In this document: positions 1 to 8,433 of the stretch, piece after piece
Layout: each line of letters starts with the position of its first letter
How positions within the stretch are numbered: position 1 is the stretch's first letter
NCBI GenBank assembly: GCA_003427395.1
Contig: BFEA01000474.1
Span: forward strand, 657,929 to 679,909
DNA: 21,981 nt
Origin: Chara braunii
Taxonomy: Eukaryota > Streptophyta > Charophyceae > Charales > Characeae
Reading direction: 5' to 3'
The notes under the pieces: model-generated
What the model saw: the letters and a program-made list of their open reading frames with translations, nothing else
Databases searched by the model: none
What the model was told of the DNA's origin: nothing
Position numbers and translations under genes: made by a program

Positions 1-44
1 CTCTCTCTCTCTCTCTTTCTCTCTCCCTTTCTCTGTCTCTCTAT
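1..44. repeat. (CT)n-rich microsatellite at window start
   Basis: Imperfect CT dinucleotide run with scattered TTT and CCC interruptions. It is the complement of the (GA)n tracts found in the LTRs at 11146 and 21933. It may be the edge of another such element or simply where a contig begins; no other LTR sequence is recognisable beside it. Confidence 0.8.
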
Positions 45-108
45 GCGTGTTCCGTTTCTTGAATTCGTTAATATTGCTGAAATTTAGCAATTGGTTTGGG
101 CAAAACTC

Positions 109-165
109 TTTTTTTTTTTTTTTTTTTNTTTATGGGCATTGCCCGCACCGCCTGCACCGCAGGCG
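109..165. repeat. Poly-T tract with single-N gap and adjacent short hairpin
   Basis: A run of T interrupted by one N at 128, which marks an unresolved assembly join. It is followed by a perfect 7-bp inverted repeat CGCCTGC / GCAGGCG (149-155 and 159-165) with a 3-nt loop. No gene is attached to it. The T length is unreliable because of the N. Confidence 0.7.
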
Positions 166-839
166 CTTAGCTATTTTTTTTTAATGACTGGCTGAAGGGA
201 TTGAAGAGGGTTGGGCTGGAAATGATCTGAGACCAGGTGGCAAGGGAGAATAAGATACTTCTCTGAATAACTCCTTCGCTTGCCTAATCTGCTGTCAACA
301 TCTCCCAACGCTTCCTCTGGATATCGCCTCAATTCTTCTCAACAATTTTCTCTTGTCTCCGTGATCTTTCTCTTCGCTTATTCCCTTTCCCCTCCTTACC
401 AACCATCATCCCGGTCCTTGTACAAAGGCCTCCTTTGACCCTACGTAATAAAAAAACTCTTCCCCCTCATAATGACAATGACGTTACTTCTGCCGCGTAG
501 TCAGCACAGAAGGAACCATCCCCTTCACCCTCCGCATAGTTCGATTTCCTCACCTTACCAGCAAAAGCAGACATCCACGCCTCTATCCCCACGCACCTGC
601 CGCAGCACCCGGCGCAAGGATTGGGTGTTGTATCATGAGGTTGGGTGTAGCTCTTTGTGGGTTGAGAGGAACCATGTGAAAAGAGTGTGCTACTATGACT
701 ACTATGGGGGTTCTAGAGTTTCGCCACATCAGCATGCGCGGCTTTAAATCCAACACGACACTTTGAACCCCTAGCCACATGTGCAAAACACCTGAAGCAA
801 CGCCACGTCAACAGCTGGCCAGCCTTGTAACGTCAACCT
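166..839. other. Unassigned non-coding stretch
   Basis: I see no recognisable gene, RNA or repeat here. Short open frames exist (for example 472-747 on plus and 583-786 on minus), but they overlap each other on opposite strands and show no domain or compositional sign of coding. The sequence is pyrimidine-rich on the plus strand between about 270 and 470. Confidence 0.5.
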
Positions 840-1990
840 TACGTCCCTCCTGGCAACTGGCGATGGATCCACGTGTCCCTTTCACCATCCACCCTCTTTG
901 CGTACCTCGACTTGCCAGTGCTAGTTAATCAATTGCGCGTCTAGCCCTGCGAGCTCGTTGGTTTATGCACTCAGCACAGACGATATCGCTCCCTAGTTAG
1001 ATTAAGTGAGGCTTGTCAAAAAAGGTTTCACCCACCAAAATCCATCCTTTGCTCCTCCTGACATCTGGCGATAGAGCCACGACTGAGCTATCCCTTTCGC
1101 ATGTCTTACCAACTATAGCATTCCGCTGCGCCACTAGCCTCAAGAACCTTACGCTGCAACCAGCGCAAACGGCACATTCCTTCCTCCGGCCTAGTTAATG
1201 TACTCTGCATTGGCGATCTTGCTCCCAGCCGGATTGAGTGAGGTAGGTTGAAAAGTCTCTACTCTGCACTGGCGATCTCGCTCCCAGCCGGATTGAGTGA
1301 CTTAGGTCGAAAAGGCTTCACCTACCCCAATGGCATGTGAACATTCAACATTCATTATCCCCACTTCCTTCCAACTTTACGCTTCTCCTGGCATCTGGCG
1401 ATGGAGCCACGGCTCAAACGGAGTCTTCCCCTTCACCATCCTCTGCGTCACTAGCCCTGCTAACCTGACGCAGCAACCGGCGCAAACAGCGCAATCCTTC
1501 CTACGGTCTGGTTGATGCACTCTGTACTGGCGATCGCGCTCCCAGTCGGATTGAGTGGTAGGTCGAAAAAGGATTTTCCGACCCTATGCGAACACAACCT
1601 CCACCTCAGCAGGTGGTCAACATTCATCATTCATTATCCCCTTGTAACCTCCTCCTGGTATCTGGCGATAGAACTGCGGCTCAAACGAAGTTGTCCCCTT
1701 CACCATCCACCTGGTCTGCTTACCTCGCCTTACTGGCGATCGCAACCAGCTACGCCTCAAGCCCCGCAACCGGCGTAAACAGCGCACTACAAACTGAGTG
1801 CGTGAGTGAGTCCAACGTTATCCCCTTGTAACCTCCTCCTGTGCTTTCTTCCAACCTTACGCTCTTCCTGGTATCTGGCGATGGAGCCACGGCTCAAACG
1901 GAGTCATCCCCTTCACCATCCACCTGGTGGCGATAGCAACCAGCTACACCTCAAGCCCCGTCGGCCTGTCGCGGCAACCGGCATAAACAG
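840..1990. repeat. Degenerate tandem repeat field, units of roughly 210-330 bp
   Basis: A phrase close to TCTGGCGATGGAGCCACG recurs at about 855, 1064, 1394, 1661 and 1874, usually after CTCCTGG. Each occurrence is followed by CCCCTTCACCATCC-like text, a CGCAACCGGCGCAAACAGCGCA-like stretch and then GGCGATCGCGCTCCCAG...GGATTGAGTG. The phrase spacing varies (about 210, 330, 270 and 210), consistent with diverged units carrying internal deletions. I do not recognise the family. Small open frames across it are by-products of the repeat and are not listed as genes. Confidence 0.75.
1200..1316. repeat. Local 58-bp tandem duplication inside the repeat field
   Basis: Two near-identical adjacent copies begin with TACTCTGCAYTGGCGATCT, at about 1200 and 1258. 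Both run through CTCCCAGCCGGATTGAGTGA to a GGTYGAAAAG ending, with only a few differences. This is a more recent duplication nested in the older degenerate array. Confidence 0.85.
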
Positions 1991-2012
1991 CGCACTCCTC
2001 CTCCACCGGGCA

Positions 2013-2186
2013 AAACCTCTGGCATTCATCGGACCCTCGGACCGTCATTAACTGCTGTCCAGTTAAAATTTTGTGAGTGGATGCACTCCTTTTCCGCCGG
2101 GCCCCTGGAGGAACATAGCAAACCTCTGGCATTCATCGGACCCTCGTACCGTCGTTAACTGCTGTCCAGTTAAAATTTTGTGAGCG
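2013..2186. repeat. 107-bp tandem duplication
   Basis: The segment beginning AAACCTCTGGCATTCATC at 2013 recurs at 2120, an offset of 107 bp. Both copies continue through GGACCCTCG, an ACCGTCRTTAACTGC stretch and CAGTTAAAATTTTGTGAG with very few mismatches. It closes the repeat field on its right side. Confidence 0.9.
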
Positions 2187-2346
2187 GATGAGCTCATTCA
2201 ACTGGAAAGACTTCCAACCCTGTTCACCATGTGATTTACCAAGACTAGCTGTCTTTCCACTACTTTTTATCTGAATCTAGGAATGCCCCTGGTCTCAGAA
2301 AGGATGCACAAGCCACTCAACCACCTTTACATTTTCTTTTTTTTTT

Positions 2347-2779
2347 AAACAAAAACAGGTCCTTATGGAGCTGGCTCCATATCCATTCTGGGGAGCATCA
2401 CCCTGGTTCCTATTCCACCGGCAAGTAAAAATTACAATATGAACATCCTCATGCTTCCTTCCGTCTGGCTAAAGGATCCCTAAACAGCATTTGATTCCTC
2501 CAGCAGTGTGGAGCATTGACTGTCAGCTTGCCTTTCAACAACCTTTCCTCTCAGTTCCAAATTGCCTGAACTCGTCATATTTATCAGCAAGAAAACGGAT
2601 AGACGATGAGGAAACCACAATCTCAAAACTTGCAATCTCAACGCCTTTTTGCCATGGAGTTCAGGTTAGCCTGTAATGGATCTTGTCCATCTGCAGGCTG
2701 ACCTCTCTGCCTTTTCAAGCCCGCTTCTGAATTGTGCCAGTCTTTCCATCGTATGTGGGAATTCTTCATGTCTGCTACC
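2347..2779 (-). other. LINE 3' untranslated region
   Basis: About 430 bp between the last ORF2 stop codon (at 2780 on the minus strand) and the terminal A-run. I see no open frame with protein-like content here. It is assigned as 3' UTR only from its position. Confidence 0.5.
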
Positions 2780-3268
2780 TTACCACCTGCCAGCCACTCC
2801 TTTGTGAATTTTCTCATGATTTTCTGCCGCTGGTCCACACGGCCGGCATGGAGTGTCTGTCTGCTGCCACTTGCATAGAATCTCTGCCTGAATTAATGCC
2901 CTTGTCTCCGCCCATACCTTCTCCCTTGGAGTTGAGAGACCTTCAATCGTTCTGTTGCACCTTTCCTTCCATATAGACCAGAGTGTAACCTTTCCGATCA
3001 TTTGAAACCGGATCCTCTCGGTCTTGCGGAAGTGAGCAGGGATGTTAGTCCATAGGAGTTGGATGGGGTGTTCGGGAAGGGGAGTTGGGAAGAGAGAATC
3101 ACATAGCTCCAATGCCCTAGCCCAGTACTCGGTCGCTTCTTTACTGTGTATTAGGCAGTTTAAGGTATCTTCTGGTTCATTGTCCAAACATACCATGCAT
3201 AAATCCAAAATGTTAGGGTAGTTCTTACTTCTTCGGATGTGCAACCATTGGTTGACCGGTAGTGCCAC
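2780..3268 (-). pseudogene. LINE ORF2 C-terminal fragment, zf-RVT-like
   Basis: This 162-residue minus-strand frame carries LPVNQWLHIRR, then C-M-V-C, then an E-D-T-L-N-C-L-I-H stretch and a conserved A-x-E-Y-W. This matches the pattern of the zinc-binding domain after the RT in plant LINEs (PVxxxLxxR ... CxxC ... ED..xxxxC ... xxxW). It continues through IGKVTLWSIWKERCNR to a stop at 2780. The first in-frame Met is at the fragment edge and is not a true start; the protein should continue upstream, where the frame is broken near 3290 by a homopolymer-rich spot. Confidence 0.7.
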
Positions 3269-3312
3269 ATATGAGATAAGTCATGGGATGCTTCTTTTTT
3301 TTACTGTCGGAT

Positions 3313-3762
3313 TTATTTGAATTTCTTCCATGGTATTTGTGAGATCTGACGGGCGTTCTGACGGATTAACTTCAGCCATCTGTTTTTAATTGTGGGATCA
3401 GGATCCTTAGTCTTGAGGAGAAGGTTGTATCCCAGTTTAACTGTGTATTCATGGATGTGGACATTCGTTCTGAGATTTTTGCTTTTGCCTGGTGTCCAAG
3501 ACCATTCTGCTGGATCGAAGTCCAAATCTTGAATTGTCGTATCCATTCCGAAGAATGTTTTTAACCATGACTCCAACACCCTTACTTTCTTGAGCATGAA
3601 CTGGTTTAGGAGTGTTCTTTCCACATCATTATTCAGAATGGAAGCGGAGCCTTGTGCCGAAGGAGTAGTTGGGATTGAGGCAAGCACAGCTAGGGTATCT
3701 GATCCCTGCTGTTCATGGGAGAATTGGTAGGCCCTTGAGGGAGTTAATTCGTGCACCAACAC
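3313..3762 (-). pseudogene. LINE ORF2 internal fragment
   Basis: A 149-residue minus-strand open frame lying between the GGLGI-type region and the zf-RVT-like region, in the position of the ORF2 connector. It contains a W-S-W-T-P-G-K stretch and ends ISQIPWKKFK. LINE proteins often have an IPxKxxxFxW motif just before the zinc region, which the end resembles. Assignment rests on order and strand as much as on sequence. It is in a different frame from the next fragment downstream. Confidence 0.5.
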
Positions 3763-3840
3763 TCCCCATTCCCCAGGTTTCCATGTCGGGGCTTCGCTAA
3801 ACAGCTCCTTCCAGCCTTCTGGGATGCATTTGATGATAGT

Positions 3841-4167
3841 TTATAAGTTCAGGTCTCGTCGGTGGAATCCTTTGAGCCAGAAGGCAAGTTCCTGTTCTGT
3901 TAACCAATCTCTTTTCTCCTCGTCCCAAACATAGCTCACTTTCCAAACTCGTGTTAAACACGTGTTTGATCCAAGATAACCATCTCCTTCCTCTTGGCTT
4001 AAGGGATTATGGGTGATTGCTTTCATCTCGCCACCAAGGATTGCCGAATGGGGATTTCCGCAATACCTCCTCCTCTTTGGACTTGGGTCCGCCCACCTTT
4101 TTCGGCACGATTTCCCACCATATCCGTAACAGTGTAGTCTAGTAGGGTGTGGAGGGTCTGGGTTCAT
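3841..4167 (-). pseudogene. LINE ORF2 internal fragment (frame uncertain)
   Basis: A 108-residue minus-strand open frame between two better-supported ORF2 pieces. The C-terminal half (YVWDEEKRDWLTEQELAFWL) looks protein-like, while the N-terminal part is basic and low in conserved features and may be read in the wrong frame. It overlaps the neighbouring fragment by about 30 bp, which indicates a frameshift near 4150. Confidence 0.4.
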
Positions 4168-4558
4168 TTGGACCAGTCCCTCTCCGTTGGTTCCAATGGC
4201 CTGTATTTGGGCTTGATCCCTTGTTCATCACCCAAAATAAGCTGCACATGTTCACTGGTGTGTCTGTTAGGGCTAAGCTCTTGATAATGTCCGGCGCCAG
4301 TTTATTCCATGCTAGTCCAGGTCTGGTAAGGAGTTTAACAATCCTATGAACTTGCAGGGCATTTGTTCCGTGTTTGGGGTCGATGATACCTAGTCCTCCT
4401 CTGGATGGTTTCCTTGTGATATAAACTTGCAGGGCTTTTGTTTCTTGTTTGGGGTCGATGATACCTAGCCCTCCTCTGGCTGGTTTCCTTGTGATATTGT
4501 GCCAGGCTATCTTTGGTATAAAGTTCTCTTTGTTGGGGCCATCCAACCACAATGACAA
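4139..4558 (-). pseudogene. LINE ORF2 fragment with GGLGI motif, internally duplicated
   Basis: This minus-strand frame starts LWLDGPNKENFIPKIAWHNI and contains RGGLGIIDPK twice, followed by L-L-T-R-P-G-L-A-W-N-K. The W-x-G ... I-x-W ... PK/RGGLGI-D ... N/T-x-ALQ order is characteristic of the region after the RT in plant LINEs. The repeat of the motif comes from a 75-bp tandem duplication (4349-4498), exactly 25 codons, so the frame stays open. An in-frame stop (TAA on the minus strand) lies just upstream near 4567, marking where the homology ends. Confidence 0.7.
4349..4498. repeat. 75-bp in-frame tandem duplication in the LINE
   Basis: Two adjacent 75-bp units, 4349-4423 and 4424-4498, both begin AACTTGCAGGGC and share TTGGGGTCGATGATACCTAG. 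They differ at several bases, so the duplication predates some of the decay. Confidence 0.9.
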
Positions 4559-4656
4559 TGGTTAGAACTTAGACGTTCAAGCTGACTACCCCGCCGATGT
4601 GGCTGAGTGGTACACCAGTGAACTACTGATATGAGTACAATAATCGTGGTTACCAA

Positions 4657-4689
4657 CCGGACGTCTGGATCCCAATCCAGACAGTCCGG
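4657..4689. repeat. Hairpin: CCGGACGTCTGGA inverted repeat
   Basis: CCGGAC-GTCTGGA (4657-4669) pairs with TCCAGAC-A-GTCCGG (4676-4689). The stem is 13 bp with one bulged A and a 6-nt loop. It is one of several CCGG-rich inverted repeats in the 4650-5380 block. Confidence 0.8.
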
Positions 4690-4881
4690 TGTCCGGTGTT
4701 CGGTTCGGAGGGTCCGGTTGGACCCCAATTTCGAAAAATTCAAAAAACAAAATTGGTGTTCCCCCCCCCCAAAAAAAAGGCCGTGTACCTGGGCCTGGGG
4801 TACCCCAGGAAAATAATGCTGATGTTTTTTGAGAACCGGTACCCCAACCGGACAGGCCCTGAAAGGGCCCTCTGTGTGATA

Positions 4882-5228
4882 ACATTGGCACACGAGTTCA
4901 CCGCTTTGCTCTTATTTGGATGGGATCTTGGTGCATTGAGCTCTCTGCTTGGTACATGACTATCTGGACTTCTCCGTGATTTTAAAACTTGATTTTCTGT
5001 CTATCGCTCTCCCTCATATTCCTTGCATTTTTGTGACGTCAGAGGCGGATGGGAGGGCGATGAAGGATGGGAGGGGCGAGCAGGGATGGGAGGGCGATGA
5101 CGCCAGACAGAGATGAGCGACATTGGATACTGTGTTGGTGGGGCCTGAGGGCGATGACATTGGCACACGAGTTCACTGCTTTGCTCTTATTTGGATGGAA
5201 TCTTGGTGCATTTGAACTCTGTGCTTGG
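4882..5228. repeat. Pair of 72-bp direct repeats
   Basis: The segment ACATTGGCACACGAGTTCAC onward occurs at 4882-4953 and again at 5157-5228, with about six differences. It is a non-coding module shared by two copies of what may be the same small element. Between the copies are G-rich minisatellite-like units (GGATGGGAGGGCGATGA-type, about 5043-5101). Confidence 0.85.
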
Positions 5229-5251
5229 TGGTTTTTTTTTCTTCTTCTTCT

Positions 5252-5371
5252 CCGGACAACCGGACACCGACACAGCAAACCGGACTGTCGGGGTTCGGAT
5301 GTCTGGATGTCCGGTTTGATCCAGAAACGGGTCCGGTGTCTGTGTCCAGTTGTCCGGTTGTCCGGGTCTGG
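5252..5371. repeat. Imperfect ~120-bp foldback (CCGGACAACCGGAC arms)
   Basis: The left arm begins CCGGACAACCGGACACCGAC (5252 on). The right arm ends CAGTTGTCCGGTTGTCCGG (to about 5371), so the arms are near-perfect reverse complements at their outer ends, with an inner ACCGGAC / GTCCGGT pairing. The same CCGG vocabulary and an AAAATAATGCTG tail occur near 4810. A foldback or MITE-like element is plausible. I see no transposase. Confidence 0.65.
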
Positions 5372-5538
5372 GGCAACCATGAAAATAATGCTGTATTACC
5401 TGGGTTGTTCAATGATAATGCCTCAAGCCAACTGCCCTTTTATCAAAGAATAAAAAGTTCAAGCTAACCATGATACGAAGATACAACATGTGTGGTCATA
5501 ATCATTAACACTTGATATTTGTTGCTGGTGGCCTGAAG

Positions 5539-5872
5539 ATATTGTTGGTGTTTACTCGTGGCAGCGTAGATGTGGAGAAGGCTATATCTGATATAAACGA
5601 CTACAATAATCATACTGGACGCCGGGTTTTTGTCTTCTTTTATGGAGTGGATGTAGTACAAGGGGACCTGGTGTTCTCAAATATCTCTACAATTGCTTCG
5701 GGAGTGAATGGTTTAGCTCGAACACTGGGCCTTGAAGACCCATTGCTGGCTGTCTATTCATATTTTGACTTCTTGGCTAGCTTCTACCGTAATGACTCTA
5801 TAAGGCCATGGCTGTCCAGAGAGTATGAGGATGCTTTCAACCTGGAGAACATCACCACAAGCATACTGCCAG
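5539..5872 (+). CDS. Internal exon of VWA/Cache (alpha2-delta-like) protein
   Basis: The frame reads KILLVFTRGS, then RRVFVFFYGVD, a polar stretch, Y-S-Y-F-D-F-L-A-S-F, and finally RPWLSREYEDAFNLENITTSILP. This order matches the end of a von Willebrand A domain running into the start of a Cache region in voltage-gated calcium-channel alpha2-delta-type proteins: a hydrophobic beta strand LFTxG, then VRVF-x-F-x-VG, then W-x-x-x-Y-x-D-A-x-x-L-G, then T-x-x-LP. The boundaries come from the sequence. The frame has a stop at 5506-5508, and the only AG between it and the domain is at 5537-5538. A good donor CAG|GTATAT ends the exon at 5872 (phase 1). Open frame beyond 5872 is read-through into the intron. 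Other exons are not visible. Family assignment is from pattern memory. Confidence 0.55.
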
Positions 5873-7363
5873 GTATATTCATTTCAACTGCCTATCTGTG
5901 GAATTGTTATGCCTTAATCTTACAAGTCAACTCCCTTTCGCTGATCCGTTCCTTCGTCTGTTGGTTCCGTTGTCCATTTTTACATATATCCATGTATCTA
6001 GGTTTTGGATCATTATCTGTCCTGTCGGCTAGGTCAGTAGGTTTCATGCCTGAGGTGCACCGAGCAGGTTTTGGGTTCTAAATCTGACTTCCAGTGGCCT
6101 GAGGATGGTCGAGGCCAGAACGGCACTGATCAGTTTGCTGGTGTGAGTTGCGCCGCCTTGTAGCCCTAAGCTATGTGGGAGCATAAGGCCTGGTAGAGAG
6201 ATCTGGGGTTTCCAAAGTGGCTTGCATCACCAGGTGTGGCACTCAAGGTACTCTCAAGAGATGGGACCCCTGGATACGTGTCATAACAGGAGTTAAATAA
6301 AAGGTAATCATGACATATATTCTACAACAATGTCAATAGTAATGATCTTGAATTACATGGGGCGAGTCACCTGTGGATATATCCCTCTTATTTTTTCGCC
6401 CGGGAAAAAGTTCTTTTTGTTCCAGGTCCACTGCCTAATGCAAAGAACATACACAGTGGACTGAAAAAGGAAAGCAAATGCAAGGGCCACAAGGCCTCCA
6501 ACCTTTCACTGTAGGAAGGAGGTTCCACTAGCCATGCATTTGGATCAGTGTGACAGGTGTCGGATGTCTCAGTGACGCCAAAAAATCACAAAACCTTATA
6601 AAAACGGTGGAAAAAAACAATTAAATGTTGTCTTATCATCCGCAATCCTCGAGTGGGCGGAATGTCAGCTGTTAGTGTGTAGATGTTCTGACGACGGTGT
6701 GGGTATGCCGTGCAGAACAATGCACTGTGTGTGATGAGTGGAGATGCCTCCTTTGGAAGTGTGAATGTGCTGTGTTTCCCAGTGGGAATGATCCTGTACG
6801 TAAAAGGGGTTGTGTGCATTAATCTGTGGCACCTGCGGGAAAGGGCATTAGCCATACCGAGGTTGTGTCTCATATAATGATAGGAGTGTGATGTTGGGGG
6901 TGGGTGAGGTGGGGGGGAGGGTGCTGAAAACATTGTCAATACCGATTGCTCGGTTAGGAAGGGCACGGTGTAGGGCCGCACCCTGTTAGACTTTTGAGCC
7001 TGAGTCGACCCTTCTGCGGGTCCCAAATGGCTGGGCTCCACCCACGCTCACGCTCAGGACGCAGAGCCATTTGTCATGGGGTCACCCCCACCTAGTGCTT
7101 TGAGATGGGTGGGGGTGGGCCAACGAACGAGAGAGCTTTGACATTGGGGGATGTAGCTCAACTTTCTCGCTAGGTGGGTGGTCTCGCTGATCCTTCGCAA
7201 GCGTCCTTTCCTCGATACTTTGTTATGTTCACAGGCAATTGCTCCTTCCAATACTCAAGCAGTCCATGGAGTCTTTTGAGAGTTTTTATTATCTTATGCG
7301 TAGGCCAAGTGTCTTCCTTGGGCCACACATCCGTTCACTGGGCGTAAAGTCTTAGAACTTCAT
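5873..7363. other. Intronic/intergenic stretch, no gene recognised
   Basis: No second exon of the upstream gene could be placed with confidence. The stretch contains inverted repeats (AAATGGCT near 7025 with AGCCATTT near 7067; CACCCCCACC at 7083-7092 with GGTGGGGGTG at 7108-7117). A 151-codon minus-strand open frame (6586-7041) has Pro/His/Thr-rich content and no recognisable domain. Confidence 0.4.
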
Positions 7364-7757
7364 TGTTACATGCTGCGGCTGCAACAGGCTGCACGGGCCA
7401 TTTCCAGGCCCGTGACGTTTTCAGGCCAAAAGCTTGAAAACAAAGGCCTACAAGCCCGGTGTCATTTCAACCAGAAAGCCTGAAAACAAGGGCCTACAGA
7501 CCCTGTGTTGTTTCAGGCTAAATCAGGGTCTTTCCGGCCCTGAGTGTTTTCAGCTTGAAACTGAGGGCCATTTTCGGGCCCTCATCAGTTCGACCTACCC
7601 TGAAACTCAGGCAACTAACCAGGGTTTTAGCACAGGCCATTTCGGGTCTGTTTTCAAGACAACCCCTGGTTGAGCCTCAACGCCAGGGTCTGACACGTTT
7701 CTACATTGGCAAGAGCAGCCTCCTGGGCGGGCCAGCACTATATAGGACTGGCCCGCC
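7364..7757 (+). repeat. Partial, diverged 5' LTR of the older element
   Basis: It starts TGTTACATGCTGCGG, the counterpart of TGTGGCATACTGCG in the younger LTR, and carries the same succession of GGGCC..GGGCCC and TTTCAG..TGAAA modules. GGCCATTTTCGGGCCCTCAT, GACCTACCC and CATTGGCAAGAGCAGCCTCCTGG are nearly or fully shared with the younger LTR. Recognisable homology ends around 7727. It finishes with a hairpin whose loop holds TATATAGG. The remaining LTR (the GA tract and U5 of the younger element) is absent. Confidence 0.7.
7726..7757 (+). promoter_or_regulatory. Hairpin enclosing TATATAGG, candidate core promoter
   Basis: GGCGGGCCAG (7726-7735) is the perfect reverse complement of CTGGCCCGCC (7748-7757). 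The 12-nt loop contains TATATAGG (7739-7746), a good TATA-box match. It immediately follows a block conserved with the younger LTR, where a different hairpin occupies the same place. Promoter function is inferred. Confidence 0.4.
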
Positions 7758-8216
7758 TTGCAGGAACTTTTTTTCGGCCGAACACCTTGGAGAACTTTTT
7801 TTTTTTTTTTTTAATGTTCGCGTTCGGAGAGTTTCGACGCTCGTTCGCGTTCGGTCCCGAACACGATGCTACACAGTTCCGAATACAGGTTATTTCTTTT
7901 AAGAAGTTTTCTTATTCGCAGTTCTATAGATTTCACTACCTGATAATCATTGGCAGTCTGAAAGTCGAAACTTTTTTTTTTTCTCATTGATAATTTCGCA
8001 CTTCAAGGGAGGTTAGGAGACCTACTGAACTTGCAAAACTCGGGATTTTTACTTTCTCAAAACTTTTTTTGACAAAGTTCAAACTTTTCTTTTTTGATTA
8101 GTGGCTCCTTATCTGGGCGACTTATCCCGCCCACCTCTCCCCACCTATGTTGTTGCCCCCTCTGGTCTTACCTTCTCTATCTGTCTCTGGGTACCCCCTG
8201 CGGTGGCATTGGTGAG
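7758..8216 (+). other. Leader of the older element
   Basis: Untranslated, T-rich DNA with long T runs (7798-7812, 7971-7981). It contains a direct repeat of GTTCGCGTTCGG (about 7816 and 7842) and a small TTCGG/CCGAA palindrome. It has no tRNA-primer site and no credible start codon. The right part is the usual C-rich stretch that precedes the CCACGTCAGC array. Confidence 0.5.
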
Positions 8217-8392
8217 TTGCCACGTCAGCAGGCCATGTCAGCAGACCACGTCAGCAGGCCACGTCAGCAGACCATGTCAGCAGGCCACATCAGCAGGCCA
8301 CGTCAGCAGGCCACGTTAGTAGGACACGTCAGCAGGCCACGTCAACTGACAACAGTGCCACGTCAGCAGCAAGGAGGACCACGTTAGCAGGC
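8217..8392 (+). repeat. Tandem array of a 13-bp CCACGTCAGCAGG unit
   Basis: About eleven head-to-tail copies of CCACGTCAGCAGR lie directly upstream of gag. A few carry transitions at the CG (CCATGTCA, CCACATCA, CCACGTTA). The reverse complement has a TGACGTGG core, a known bZIP/UPRE-type site. The younger element has the same core in the same position but with a different unit length. Confidence 0.9.
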
Positions 8393-8433
8393 CCCTGCCC
8401 TGGTCTATGCTTTTGCGCTCTCAAACAGCGGTC

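Larger units (their letters stand above)
2331..4560 (-). mobile_element. 5'-truncated non-LTR retrotransposon (LINE) 3' end
   Basis: Read on the minus strand, this segment carries the C-terminal part of a LINE ORF2 protein (GGLGI-type region, then a zf-RVT-like CxxC region). A non-coding tail of about 430 bp follows and ends in an A-rich run, seen as poly-T at 2332-2346. That order and a terminal poly(A) are typical of a reverse-transcribed, 5'-truncated LINE copy. Several frameshifts and stops separate the coding pieces, so it is inactive. No endonuclease or RT catalytic domain is present in the window. I did not find convincing target-site duplications. Confidence 0.75.

Noticed and set aside
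4592-4665. Possible tRNA-derived SINE head (TGGCTGAGTGGT looks like an A box)
   Set aside because: No acceptable B box (GGTTCGAATCC-like) follows at the right distance and no cloverleaf could be formed by eye.
6586-7041. 151-codon minus-strand open frame
   Set aside because: No domain, odd Pro/His-rich composition, no start context or conserved neighbour; I could not support it as a gene.
8217-8392. CRISPR-like array of short repeats
   Set aside because: Units are contiguous 13-bp repeats without unique spacers, sit in a retrotransposon leader, and the genome is eukaryotic.
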